From contig NZ_JBHSYQ010000016.1 of the NCBI RefSeq assembly GCF_042662225.1, positions 1 to 64,000 of the forward strand: a stretch of 64,000 nucleotides of DNA, given 5' to 3'. The notes beneath the pieces are model-generated. The model was not told the origin of the DNA and made no database searches. It was given only the letters and a program-made list of their open reading frames with translations. The stretch is from Nibribacter roseus (GTDB lineage Bacteria > Bacteroidota > Bacteroidia > Cytophagales > Hymenobacteraceae). The translations under genes and the position numbers were made by a program. Position 1 is the stretch's first letter; every line of letters begins with the position of its first letter. Shown here in pieces: positions 1-8,456 of the stretch.

Positions 1-107
1 TGATAGCCGTGTGTAACAAGCTGCTCAAGCAGGCTTTTGCCATTGTAAATTCCGGCGTTCCCTACCAACCGGATTTTAACAGAATTCCCGCCTAATTCCC
101 TTGACTT
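1..107 (-). other. Open frame running off the left edge, no clear start
   Basis: On the minus strand an open frame begins after a stop at 108-110 and runs out of the window; it would encode a stretch ending GKSLLEQLVTHGY. There is no ATG in it; a TTG is the only plausible start. Two copies of TTTTAACAGA followed by A/G and TTC lie 32 bp apart (74 and 106). It may be the N-terminal end of a gene or a broken remnant; no family was recognised. Confidence 0.25.
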
Positions 108-132
108 TTAACAGAGTTCATGTTAGTTGCTG

Positions 133-636
133 TTATTCTATTACCATTACAGCTTCTTCTTCAAAACCTTCTAAGTTCGCTACCTTAAACTTTTCATCCG
201 AAGAAGGTCGAATTTTATAGAAATTTACCACGCATCCGCCATAAGTTTCTATTTCTTGTCCAGAGTAAGCTGTCTCGCTAAAGGAAATAATAATTCTAAA
301 TCTGTCCGTGAATCTAATTTTCAATTCATTTTGCAGCTTTTTTGCGAATCTGAATCCCAGTTTAAGGTACTCTAATTCACTCTCCACGTTTTTGACATAG
401 TCATCAATATGAATGTCGTTCAAAAAGATTTCGTATTCACATTTTTGGAAATCCGAGTTAAGTTCACCTGGGCCGAAATATTGGAAGTCTTTATATAATA
501 TGCATTCCTGTTCAATTCTAAAGCCAGAAGTAAGTAGTTTATTTAATTCTTCGGGTAGGACAGTATCAATGTTTTCAAATGAATACTTGGCTTGATTCAA
601 GTATGATTCCATCAAAGAATTAGTCTCTATCTTCAT
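133..636 (-). CDS. Hypothetical protein, 167 aa
   Basis: A complete frame starting at ATG 636. The product is acidic and soluble-looking, with no signal peptide and no membrane segment. It begins MKIETNSLMESYLNQ and ends in an acidic tail (EEEAVMVIE). The family was not recognised. The gene stands alone, with about 400 bp of non-coding DNA upstream. Low GC compared with the following genes is visible. The size and lone position are compatible with an immunity-like or accessory protein, but nothing in the sequence proves a role. Confidence 0.6.
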   Translation of the reverse strand: MKIETNSLMESYLNQAKYSFENIDTVLPEELNKLLTSGFRIEQECILYKDFQYFGPGELNSDFQKCEYEIFLNDIHIDDYVKNVESELEYLKLGFRFAKKLQNELKIRFTDRFRIIISFSETAYSGQEIETYGGCVVNFYKIRPSSDEKFKVANLEGFEEEAVMVIE

Positions 637-1000
637 TTTACTAATTGCAACTAACGGTTAGCTAGCAGGAGTCGGACTCCCATTATCTGCACTATATGTG
701 GAGGTGGTGCTGTCGTTATGTTTCGGTTTCTTTTTTAAGGCGTTCCGCCTTTACTTATACAATATACTTCTTATGTGGTATGTAAGCAACAGTGTTGCAA
801 AAACATCGATCAAAAGTTAGAAAACAGTCTTTCCCACTGGTTTAGATGAGACAAATGTGCAGAATAAGACAAGGAGAGGAGGAGTGCCTAAGATGTAAAC
901 AATCCGTTTATAAACGTATATATACGTATTATACGTAAAGCTTACGGATAATTTCAGCTAGACGGAAGCACTTCGTTGCCCCTGATCATTTCCCACAGCA
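637..1000. other. Intergenic region, no gene seen
   Basis: No credible gene lies between the 167-aa gene and the terminator at 1000. The only structure noticed is an AT-rich self-complementary stretch around 914-938 (ACGTATATATACGT followed by another ATACGTA). The promoter of the minus-strand 167-aa gene must lie at its left side. Confidence 0.4.
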
Positions 1001-1038
1001 AAACAGCCCGGAAATTCACGTTTCCGGGCTGTTTTTTA
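1000..1038 (-). terminator. Rho-independent terminator
   Basis: Perfect 15-bp arms (AAAACAGCCCGGAAA at 1000-1014 and its complement at 1021-1035) around a 6-nt loop, with T-runs on both strands. It ends the minus-strand esterase transcript and could work in both directions. Confidence 0.8.
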
Positions 1039-1057
1039 AAAATGAAGGCTAAAACAG
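1029..1057. repeat. Dispersed palindromic repeat, copy 1
   Basis: CTGTTTT at the left and GGCTAAAACAG at the right, just after the esterase stop codon. This is the family ending in CTGTTTTAG/CTAAAACAG that recurs through the window. Confidence 0.6.
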
Positions 1058-1060
1058 TGA

Positions 1061-1753
1061 TCAAGAATCTTCCTGTAATACGTCTTTCAGCACCTGCCAC
1101 ACGTTTTCGGCTAATATCTTCTGTCCCTCGGCAGTAGGGTGCACGCCGTCTCGCTGGTTCAGGTTGCGCACTCCGCCAACGCCCTCCAGCAGGAACGGCA
1201 CCAACGACATGTTGTTCTCATTGGCCAATTGCCGGAATATTACCCTGAATTCGCTGGCGTACGAGCCACCCATGCTGGGGGGCACTTCCATACCGGCCAT
1301 CACTAACTTGGCGTCTGGGTATTTAGCTTTTACCTTGTCTATAATGGCCTGCAGGTTCTTTTTCGTTTCTGCCGGCGGAATGCCCCGTAGTCCGTCGTTT
1401 GCTCCAAGCTCCAGCACGAACACATCAACCGGCTGGCGCAACAGCCAGTCAATTCTGTTTTTACCACCAGCCGAGGTTTCCCCGCTCAACCCAGCGTTAA
1501 TAGCCTTGTAGGGCAGGCCTAGTGAATCAATTTTTTGTTGTATAAGCGCCGGGAAGGCTTCTGAAGCGTCTAGCCCATAGCCAGCGGTGAGGCTGTTCCC
1601 GAAAAAGAGTATATTTTTCATAGCTTGTGGCTCATTCTGGTGCTGTTCGTTCTTATTTTGTGTTTCTGTGGTAGCTGTCTCATTCTGACCAGAAGAGCAG
1701 CCAGCCAGCAGAAAAGTCAGAAAACAAACGTAATGCAAGTGGAGTTTATACAT
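1061..1753 (-). CDS. tesA: SGNH-hydrolase lipoprotein, TesA-like arylesterase
   Basis: Probable esterase/lysophospholipase of the SGNH (GDSL) family, acting on ester bonds at the cell envelope. The precursor has a lipoprotein signal with lipobox LAGC (Cys19). The family blocks are present in order: block I GNSLT with the nucleophile Ser54, block II Gly (GLSGETS near 90), block III GAND (117-120) and block V DGVHP with Asp202 and His205. The 45 residues before MKNILFFGNS are a low-complexity linker rich in Q, N and E. It is divergent from an ABC ATPase/FtsX permease pair, the same neighbourhood as tesA-ybbA-ybbP of Escherichia coli, which supports the assignment. Substrate is not deducible. 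Confidence 0.85.
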   Translation of the reverse strand: MYKLHLHYVCFLTFLLAGCSSGQNETATTETQNKNEQHQNEPQAMKNILFFGNSLTAGYGLDASEAFPALIQQKIDSLGLPYKAINAGLSGETSAGGKNRIDWLLRQPVDVFVLELGANDGLRGIPPAETKKNLQAIIDKVKAKYPDAKLVMAGMEVPPSMGGSYASEFRVIFRQLANENNMSLVPFLLEGVGGVRNLNQRDGVHPTAEGQKILAENVWQVLKDVLQEDS

Positions 1754-1904
1754 CGTTTTAAAAGCTTATGTTCTCTTGCAAAGAAAGTACTTATAACTTG
1801 TTATGCGCGTTTGAGGTTTAACAGGAAGCAAATTTTCCGTTACTTTATCGTGTTATTGGCACCCAGTGTAGCCTGAAATCAACTCTATAAATTTACCAGC
1901 ACAC

Positions 1905-2615
1905 GTGACTACTATTCTCAACGTACAAAATCTCACCAAAACCTATCAAGGCTCAGGAAATACCCTTACAGTTTTAGACAATGTCTCTTTTGCCATAGAA
2001 GCCGGAGCCACAGTGGCTATTGTAGGGCCGTCGGGTAGTGGCAAAACAACTCTGCTGGGGCTATGTGCCGGCCTTGACCGTTCCTCGGCGGGCGTAGTAG
2101 AACTGAACGGAATCAGGTTAGATGATTTAGATGAGGACGCCCGTGCCCAGGTAAGAAACCAGCATGTGGGGTTTATTTTCCAGAACTTCCAGCTGCTGCC
2201 AACTCTTACGGCCCTTGAAAATGTGATGGTGCCGCTAGAACTGCGTGGTGAAAGAAACATCAAGCCTCAGGCACTTGATCTGCTGGACAAAGTTGGGCTG
2301 GCGGGCAGAGCCCACCACTATCCGGCACAGCTGTCCGGCGGAGAGCAGCAGCGGGTGTCCTTGGCCCGTGCCTTTTCCAATAAGCCTAAAATTCTTTTCG
2401 CTGATGAGCCTACCGGAAACCTTGACGCCGAAACCAGTGAGAAAGTGGTAAAGCTGATCTTCGACCTGAACCAGGACGCCGGCACCACTTTAGTGCTGGT
2501 CACCCACGACAATGAATTGGCCTCTAAAACACAGCGGATATTGCGGGTAAAAGGTGGTAAGCTGGTATCTGATGAGTGGCTGAACCAATCTCTAGAGCAA
2601 AATGAGCTGTTTTAG
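1905..2615 (+). CDS. ybbA: ABC transporter ATP-binding protein, YbbA/LolD/MacB class
   Basis: ATPase subunit of an MacB/LolD-class transporter. The frame starts at GTG 1905. Walker A GPSGSGKTT (residues 41-49), Q-loop (IFQNFQLLP near 91-99), signature LSGGEQQR (143-150) and Walker B ILFADE (163-168) are all intact, followed by the H-loop VTHD. Length (236 aa) is normal. The FtsX-like permease follows after 54 bp, so the two form one transporter, and the tesA-like gene is divergent. A role in moving lipids or hydrophobic compounds from the inner membrane is inferred from the family only. Confidence 0.88.
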   Translation: MTTILNVQNLTKTYQGSGNTLTVLDNVSFAIEAGATVAIVGPSGSGKTTLLGLCAGLDRSSAGVVELNGIRLDDLDEDARAQVRNQHVGFIFQNFQLLPTLTALENVMVPLELRGERNIKPQALDLLDKVGLAGRAHHYPAQLSGGEQQRVSLARAFSNKPKILFADEPTGNLDAETSEKVVKLIFDLNQDAGTTLVLVTHDNELASKTQRILRVKGGKLVSDEWLNQSLEQNELF

Positions 2616-2645
2616 CCCTGTTTTCTGAAAAGCAGCCTTAAAACG
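2607..2645. repeat. Dispersed palindromic repeat, copy 2 (overlaps gene end)
   Basis: CTGTTTTAGCCCTG on the left, then TTTTCTGAAAA, then GCAGCCTTAAAACG. The TAG in CTGTTTTAG is the stop codon of the ABC ATPase, so this copy supplies the gene's last codons. Confidence 0.6.
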
Positions 2646-2696
2646 TGTAGCTTTTTCTATTAAAGCTAATTGTTACAACGAATAACGAACACGAAT

Positions 2697-5234
2697 TTGA
2701 ATAAGTTGAATATAGCCTGGCTGATTAAGATGGCGTGGCGCGACAGCCGCCGGAACCGCTCCAGGTTGTTCCTGTTTATTTCCTCCATAGTGCTGGGTAT
2801 TGCCGCGCTGGTGGCCATTTTCTCTTTTGGGTATAACCTCCGCCGCGACATAGACCAGCAAGCCATGGAGCTGATCGGCGCCGATTTGGTTATCTCGAGC
2901 AACCGACCAGTAAGCGCTGAGGTGCAGCCGCTGCTAGATTCTTTAGGTGACCGGCGGTCGCAGGAGCGTAGTTTTGCCTCCATGATCCTTTTCCCTAAAA
3001 ACGAGGGCAGCCGTTTGGTGCAGATCAGGGCGCTGGAAGGGGAGTTCCCTTATTACGGGGCGCTGGAGACAACGCCTCAAAGCGCTGGTGTCACTTTCAG
3101 AAACGGCAGGCAGGCGCTGGTAGACAAAACCCTCATGCTGCAGTTTAACGCCCAAATTGGTGACTCAGTAAAAGTGGGCGAGGTAACCTTTGAGATAGCC
3201 GGTATTTTAAACAAGGCACCTGGGCAATCCGGAATATCAGCCACAGTGGCCCCGGCGGTGTATATTCCGCTGCAGTTTCTGGAGCAAACCGGGCTAGAGC
3301 AGAAAGGCAGCCGCATCATGTACTTGTACTACTACAAGTATGATGCGCCAGTTGATACAAAGAAACTGGTAGAAAAGCTGGAGCCCCGGCTGGAGAAAGA
3401 GCTCCTGAACGCAGAAACCATTGAGTCAGAACGCGAGGATTTAGGTCGTTCCTTTGAAGACCTAACCGGCTTTCTGGCTTTAGTGGGCTTTATTGCCTTG
3501 CTGCTGGGGAGCATTGGGGTAGCCAGTGCCATTCATGTATACATCAAAGAGAAGCTGAGCTCTATTGCCATTCTGCGTTGTTTGGGTGTGAGCGGCAGGC
3601 AAGCCTTCCTGATCTTCCTGATTCAGATTGTAGGCATAGGTTTTCTTGGGTCTGTGATAGGGGCTGTGTTGGGTACGGCGGTACAGCAGTTGCTTCCGCG
3701 CGTGCTGCAAGACCTATTGCCCGTAGAGATCACTATGGGAATATCCTGGTTGGCCGTAATGCAGGGCATAGGGTTAGGCGTAGTCATATCGCTGCTTTTT
3801 GCTTTGTTGCCGTTAATCAGTATTAGGAATATCTCGCCGCTCAACACGCTAAGGCTTTCGTTTGAGGAAACCAGCCTGTTCAAAGATCCTTTGAAGTGGG
3901 GCGTGTACGGACTGATTCTGCTGTTTATTTTTGGGTTTACCTACCTGCAAACAGAGAAACTGAAAGAGGCGGCTTATTTCACTTTGGGTGTGTTGGTGGC
4001 GTTTCTGGTCTTGGTGGGTATAGCGGCTGGTTTAGTGTGGCTGGTGAGGCGGTATTTCCCATCGTCGTGGAGTTATCTGTGGCGGCAGGGGCTGGCCAAT
4101 CTTTTCCGGCCAAATAACCAAACGCTAATTCTCATTGTGTCTATAGGCTTGGGCACCGCTTTTATCTGCACCTTGTATTTTGTGCAGACTATTTTACTTA
4201 ACCACGTCACTCTTTCGGCCAGTGAGAACCAACCCAACATGGTACTTTTTGATATACAGAACGGGCAGCGCGAGGCGGTGGCAAATCTAGTCAAAAACCA
4301 AGGGCTGCCAGTGTTGCAGCAGGTGCCCATCATAACGGTGCGGGTAGAGGAAATCAATGGACTAACTGCCGCTGAGGTAAAAAAAGACAGCACCTTGGGA
4401 ATTTCTGTCAGGGCTTTCCAACGTGAGTTGCGCGTCACCTTCCGTGATTCTTTAACCGATTCCGAGAAAATAGCCGAGGGTGCCTGGGTAGGAAAAGTGA
4501 ACACCTCTGATGAAACTATAAAAGTCTCACTGGAAGAAGGATATGCAGAGCGTATTAAAGTGAAGGTTGGAGACAAGATGGTGTTCAACGTGCAAGGCGC
4601 GCTCATTCCCACCGAAGTAGGCAGCCTCAGAAAAGTAGACTGGAACCGGATTCAAACGAACTTCAGAGTCATCTTTCCGGAGGGAGTCTTAGAGGAGGCG
4701 CCGCAGTTTCATGTGCTTATTACCAGGGTACCAGATGCGCAGGCTTCGGCTCAATTGCAGCGGGCGGTGGTGCGGCAGTTCCCCAACATTTCCATTGTAG
4801 ACCTGGAGCTGATTTTAGATATACTGGATGAGCTGCTGGATAAAATTGGTTTTGTGATCAGGTTTATGGCTGCCTTCAGTATCATCACGGGCTTGGTGGT
4901 GCTCATTTCTTCGGTGCTCATCAGCAAATACCAGCGCATACAGGAAAGCGTGTTGCTGCGAACATTGGGCGCCAACCGCAGACAGATTTTCATGATCACG
5001 GCGCTGGAGTACTTCTTCTTGGGTGCTTTGGCTTCGGGCACCGGTATAGTTATTTCACTGGCTGGTAGTTGGGCGCTGGCCAAGTTCAGTTTCGAGACCA
5101 AATTTACGCCAGAGCTGCTGCCAGTGCTGGTGGTTTTCCTGCTAATCTCCGCCCTGACCGTAGCTATTGGGCTCATGAACATTAGAGGAGTGGTAAACAA
5201 ATCTCCGCTGGAAGTTCTAAGGTCAGATGTGTAG
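2697..5234 (+). CDS. FtsX-like ABC transporter permease, YbbP type
   Basis: Large permease with two FtsX-type halves, partner of the preceding ATPase. The frame is open from TTG 2670, but TTG 2697 (product MNKLNIAWLIKMAWRDSRR) or ATG 2730 are more natural starts, since the family normally begins shortly before a MAWRDSR-like amphipathic helix. A first membrane segment follows (about residues 20-45), then a periplasmic domain, three membrane segments (about 255-380), two more, a second periplasmic domain and a final three-segment block (about 720-840). The doubled architecture is typical of YbbP rather than of LolC/E or MacB. Exact start is uncertain. Confidence 0.8.
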   Translation: MNKLNIAWLIKMAWRDSRRNRSRLFLFISSIVLGIAALVAIFSFGYNLRRDIDQQAMELIGADLVISSNRPVSAEVQPLLDSLGDRRSQERSFASMILFPKNEGSRLVQIRALEGEFPYYGALETTPQSAGVTFRNGRQALVDKTLMLQFNAQIGDSVKVGEVTFEIAGILNKAPGQSGISATVAPAVYIPLQFLEQTGLEQKGSRIMYLYYYKYDAPVDTKKLVEKLEPRLEKELLNAETIESEREDLGRSFEDLTGFLALVGFIALLLGSIGVASAIHVYIKEKLSSIAILRCLGVSGRQAFLIFLIQIVGIGFLGSVIGAVLGTAVQQLLPRVLQDLLPVEITMGISWLAVMQGIGLGVVISLLFALLPLISIRNISPLNTLRLSFEETSLFKDPLKWGVYGLILLFIFGFTYLQTEKLKEAAYFTLGVLVAFLVLVGIAAGLVWLVRRYFPSSWSYLWRQGLANLFRPNNQTLILIVSIGLGTAFICTLYFVQTILLNHVTLSASENQPNMVLFDIQNGQREAVANLVKNQGLPVLQQVPIITVRVEEINGLTAAEVKKDSTLGISVRAFQRELRVTFRDSLTDSEKIAEGAWVGKVNTSDETIKVSLEEGYAERIKVKVGDKMVFNVQGALIPTEVGSLRKVDWNRIQTNFRVIFPEGVLEEAPQFHVLITRVPDAQASAQLQRAVVRQFPNISIVDLELILDILDELLDKIGFVIRFMAAFSIITGLVVLISSVLISKYQRIQESVLLRTLGANRRQIFMITALEYFFLGALASGTGIVISLAGSWALAKFSFETKFTPELLPVLVVFLLISALTVAIGLMNIRGVVNKSPLEVLRSDV

Positions 5235-5310
5235 ATTATCACATGGTTGTAACTGATATATTCATTTTCTCATCCTGTGCATAATGAATAAAAATAAGTT
5301 GAATGAGTAG

Positions 5311-5330
5311 AAATGGGTTTTAACCCATTT
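5311..5330. terminator. Short palindrome, possible weak terminator
   Basis: Inverted repeat AAATGGGTT / AACCCATTT with a 2-nt spacer, 77 bp after the permease stop. No long T-run follows, so function as a terminator is uncertain. Confidence 0.35.
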
Positions 5331-5377
5331 AAATCAAATGCATTCCAGAACAGGCTTTAGCCAAACCCGTTTATTTG

Positions 5378-5419
5378 CCTGTTTTAGCCAGTTTTCCTAA
5401 AAAACAGGCCTAATACAGG
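5378..5419. repeat. Dispersed palindromic repeat, copy 3
   Basis: CCTGTTTTAGCCAG at the left, TTTTCCTAAAAAA in the middle and CAGGCCTAATACAGG at the right. A partial extra half (CAGGCTTTAGCC) lies just upstream at 5351. Confidence 0.65.
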
Positions 5420-5511
5420 TGACGCTGCAACTTTACCTAACAAGCGTTGGCTTAATTTTTGTCCCTTCTGCCGGATTGTGCTAAATTTAAAACAGAATCA
5501 AATCTTACAAC

Positions 5512-7650
5512 ATGAAACAACCCAAATCAGCGGTTTCGGCTTTGTTACTAGGAAGTCTTCTGGTAGGAGCCTGCGCTAAAAATAATACCCCAACCACAAC
5601 CTCCAACGCGGCGTCGGCCACGCAAACGGCAACCATAGAAGGGGGGAAGCAAGTCTCTTCTCCGCAGGTAATCACTGGTGAGGAGAACTTTAAATACGTG
5701 ACGGAGCAGTTTGCTGACCTGCGCATTCTCCGCTACCGCGTACCAGGTTTTGAAGAATTACCGGCCAAGCAGAAAGAGTTGCTGTACTATCTGTATGAGG
5801 CTGCTCTGTCGGGCCGTGACATTATCTATGACCAGAATTACAAGCACAACCTGCGCATTCGCAGAACGCTAGATGCCATTGTGCAGAACAAAAAAGACCG
5901 CTCTACCTCTCCGGACTGGGAGAAACTGATAGAATACACCAAACGGGTGTGGTTCTCTAATGGCATTCACCACCACTACTCCTCCACTAAGTTTCTGCCG
6001 GAATTCAGTAAGGATTTCCTGGCGCAGTCTATCCGTAAGGTACCTGCGGACCAACTGCCGTTGCTGCCGGGTGAATCAGTGGACAAATTCATTGCCACCA
6101 TCACCCCAATCATGTTTGACCCTACCATTGCGCCCAAGCAAACAAACAAAGAATCTGGGGTAGATGTGATCAAGACATCGGCGGTGAATTTTTATGAAGA
6201 TGTGACCCAGAAGGAAGTAGAAGCCTTCTACAGTAAGAAAACTGATCCAGACAAAGAACGCCCGGTGTCGCATGGCCTTAACTCAAAAGTGGTGAAGGAA
6301 AATGGACAGGTGGTTGAGAAAGTCTGGAAAGTGGGCGGCATATACGGCTCAGCTATAGAGCGCATTGTCTTCTGGTTAGAAAAAGCCATTACCGTAGCCG
6401 AAAACGAGCAGCAGCGCCTTGCACTGCAGCGTCTGGTAGACTACTACCGCACCGGTGACCTGAAAACATTTGATGAGTATAACATTGCCTGGGTGAACGA
6501 TGTGAACTCTAGGGTGGATGTAGTGAATGGCTTTATTGAGGTGTATGATGACCCTCTGGGCATTAAAGGTTCTTATGAGTCGGTAGTGTCATTCAAAGAC
6601 GAGGAAGCTACCAAGCGCATTAATGCCATTGCCAGGCAGGCGCAATGGTTTGAAGATAACTCTCCGCTTTTGCCTGCTCACAAAAAGAAGAACGTGGTGG
6701 GAATCACTGCCAAAGTTATCACCACCGTGGTAGAGTCTGGGGATGCTGCCCCGTCAACTCCCATAGGAATTAACCTGCCCAATGCCAACTGGATCCGTAA
6801 AGAGCATGGCTCTAAATCGGTGAACCTTGGTAACATTGTGCATGCCTATAATGAGTCTTCTAATACCGGTGGAAGCACTTTGGGTGAGTTTGCTTATAGC
6901 CAGGAAGAGATAGACCGTGCCAAGAAATACGGTTCACTGGCCAGCAACTTGCATACCGACATGCACGAAGTGATCGGTCACGCTTCCGGACAAATCAACC
7001 CAGGAGTGGGAACCCCTAAGCAGACGCTGAAAAATTATGCCAGCACCATGGAAGAAGGACGCGCTGATTTGGTGGCCCTGTATTACGTGATGGACCCGAA
7101 ACTGGTGGAAATAGGAGTAATGCCCTCGCTGGAAGTTGGCAAAGCAGAATACGACGGCTACATCCGCAACGGCCTGATGACGCAGCTTGCCCGCATTGAA
7201 CCCGGTAAGAACATAGAGGAAGATCATATGCGAAACCGCCAGATGGTGGCTGCTTGGGCGTATGAAAAAGGCAAGAAAGACAACGTGATTGAAAAAGTGA
7301 CCCGTAACGGCAAAACCTATTTCAAGATCAATGACTACCAGAAACTGCGCGAGCTGTTCGGTCAGCTGCTTAGAGAAACCCAGCGCATTACCTCTGAGGG
7401 AGATTTTAATGCCGCCAAAAACCTGGTGGAGACCTACGGTGTAAAAGTAGATCCTGCCTTACACAAAGAGGTTCTACAGCGCTACAGCACCCTGAAAATT
7501 GCTCCTTACCAAGGTTTTATTCAGCCTAAGCTGAGCCCAGTAGTGAAAGATGGTAAAGTGGTAGACGTAATCATTGCCTATCCGGATAACTTCACCCAGC
7601 AGATGCTGGAGTATGGCGAGGTTTATAACCTGTTGCCGCACTATAACTAA
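5512..7650 (+). CDS. Dipeptidyl-peptidase III-like M49 metallopeptidase, lipoprotein
   Basis: Zinc exopeptidase of family M49, which removes dipeptides from peptide N-termini. The precursor starts at ATG 5512 with a lipoprotein signal (LLVGAC, Cys21) and a Thr/Ala-rich linker, so it acts at the envelope rather than in the cytosol like the eukaryotic enzymes. The M49 signature HEVIGH is at 485-490 and the third zinc-ligand motif EEGRAD at 514-519; the usual EECRAD has Gly in place of Cys. Length (712 aa) fits the family. Gene stands alone between the YbbP-type permease and a strong terminator. Confidence 0.9.
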   Translation: MKQPKSAVSALLLGSLLVGACAKNNTPTTTSNAASATQTATIEGGKQVSSPQVITGEENFKYVTEQFADLRILRYRVPGFEELPAKQKELLYYLYEAALSGRDIIYDQNYKHNLRIRRTLDAIVQNKKDRSTSPDWEKLIEYTKRVWFSNGIHHHYSSTKFLPEFSKDFLAQSIRKVPADQLPLLPGESVDKFIATITPIMFDPTIAPKQTNKESGVDVIKTSAVNFYEDVTQKEVEAFYSKKTDPDKERPVSHGLNSKVVKENGQVVEKVWKVGGIYGSAIERIVFWLEKAITVAENEQQRLALQRLVDYYRTGDLKTFDEYNIAWVNDVNSRVDVVNGFIEVYDDPLGIKGSYESVVSFKDEEATKRINAIARQAQWFEDNSPLLPAHKKKNVVGITAKVITTVVESGDAAPSTPIGINLPNANWIRKEHGSKSVNLGNIVHAYNESSNTGGSTLGEFAYSQEEIDRAKKYGSLASNLHTDMHEVIGHASGQINPGVGTPKQTLKNYASTMEEGRADLVALYYVMDPKLVEIGVMPSLEVGKAEYDGYIRNGLMTQLARIEPGKNIEEDHMRNRQMVAAWAYEKGKKDNVIEKVTRNGKTYFKINDYQKLRELFGQLLRETQRITSEGDFNAAKNLVETYGVKVDPALHKEVLQRYSTLKIAPYQGFIQPKLSPVVKDGKVVDVIIAYPDNFTQQMLEYGEVYNLLPHYN

Positions 7651-7653
7651 GCT

Positions 7654-7691
7654 CTGTTTTTAGCTTATTTTCGCTAAAACAGCCCCAAAAC
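7654..7691. repeat. Dispersed palindromic repeat, copy 4, leading into a terminator
   Basis: CTGTTTTTAGCTT, then TTTTCGCTAAAACAGCCCC. It begins 4 bp after the M49 stop and its right end is also the start of the following 50-bp palindrome. Confidence 0.6.
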
Positions 7692-7731
7692 AAAAGCGCC
7701 TGAGATTTCTCAGGCGCTTTTGTTTTGGGGC
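7682..7731. terminator. Long near-perfect palindromic terminator, bidirectional
   Basis: GCCCCAAAACAAAAGCGCC and its complement flank a short loop at about 7705-7708; only the central bases fail to pair. The arms of more than 20 bp include runs of A and T on both sides, so it can terminate the M49 gene and, from the other side, the DinB-like gene. Confidence 0.8.
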
Positions 7732-7778
7732 AGAATTCAATAATCACATATCAATGCTATTGGTCTTTTTTGCTGCTA

Positions 7779-8297
7779 TTAGGCTTGGCTATTCAATATC
7801 CGTATTGTAACTAGTAACTGCCCTACATGGCGGGTAGTGTGTTCTGCCGCATGCACCAGTAAACCAATAACAGTAGAAGGAATTTGTGCTCTGCCCACTC
7901 CACGCGGTTCTGTTAAAGTATCTTCTTTAGTGCTTTTGATTTGCTCCAGCGCCTTTTCTACCTGTTCATGAAACGCCTGCACCAGCGTTGCTACTGATAT
8001 ACCAGCTGCATGTTTTCCTTCGGCTGTTAAATGGTCTAGCTGTTCCAGAGAAAGAGATTGGCCACGGGCATAGGTAAGTAAACGGTCAAGCACGCCTGTT
8101 AAGTGCTGCAGATGAAATGCAGGTGAGGCTACTCCGGCAGGCCGTTCCCATAGCTTTTCTTCTGGGAAGTCTTTCATGAGAATATGAATTTCTTCTCTGG
8201 CTTGTAACAGTGCATGTGCCACGGGTTGTAGCAGATCAGGAACGACTGGCAGCGGCCCCCTTAGCCATACCTCTAATTGATTTGTGTTTTGTGCCAT
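7779..8297 (-). CDS. DinB-like metal-binding four-helix protein
   Basis: Small soluble protein of the DinB/YfiT-like superfamily, 172 aa, known as four-helix bundles with a three-histidine metal site; many act in thiol-dependent transfer or hydrolysis reactions. ATG 8297 (MAQNTNQLEVW) is preferred because a GAGAG element precedes it; a 25-residue upstream extension of the frame looks non-coding. Histidines fit the family pattern: HLQHLTG near residue 82 and HAAEHTTRH near 150-158. The exact subfamily and substrate cannot be read from sequence. Confidence 0.75.
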   Translation of the reverse strand: MAQNTNQLEVWLRGPLPVVPDLLQPVAHALLQAREEIHILMKDFPEEKLWERPAGVASPAFHLQHLTGVLDRLLTYARGQSLSLEQLDHLTAEGKHAAGISVATLVQAFHEQVEKALEQIKSTKEDTLTEPRGVGRAQIPSTVIGLLVHAAEHTTRHVGQLLVTIRILNSQA

Positions 8298-8340
8298 TGA
8301 CTCTCTCGTTTCATTGGAATATAGGTAAGCAAGTATAGGT

Positions 8341-8376
8341 GTTTTAGGCCTGATTTCTGAAAAACAGCGCAAAAAC
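8341..8376. repeat. Dispersed palindromic repeat, copy 5
   Basis: GTTTTAGGCCTGATTTCTG on the left, then AAAAACAGCGCAAAAAC. It lies between the DinB-like start and the OmpA terminator. Confidence 0.55.
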
Positions 8377-8408
8377 TTACATCAGGTAATGTTTGGCAGA
8401 TACAAACA

Positions 8409-8438
8409 AAAAAGCCCGACCAACTGGTCGGGCTTTTT
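8409..8438 (-). terminator. Rho-independent terminator of the OmpA gene
   Basis: Stem AAAAAGCCCGACCA / TGGTCGGGCTTTTT with a short loop, T-run on both strands, located 19 bp beyond the OmpA stop. Confidence 0.85.
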
Positions 8439-8456
8439 CTGTTACTTAGATTCAGG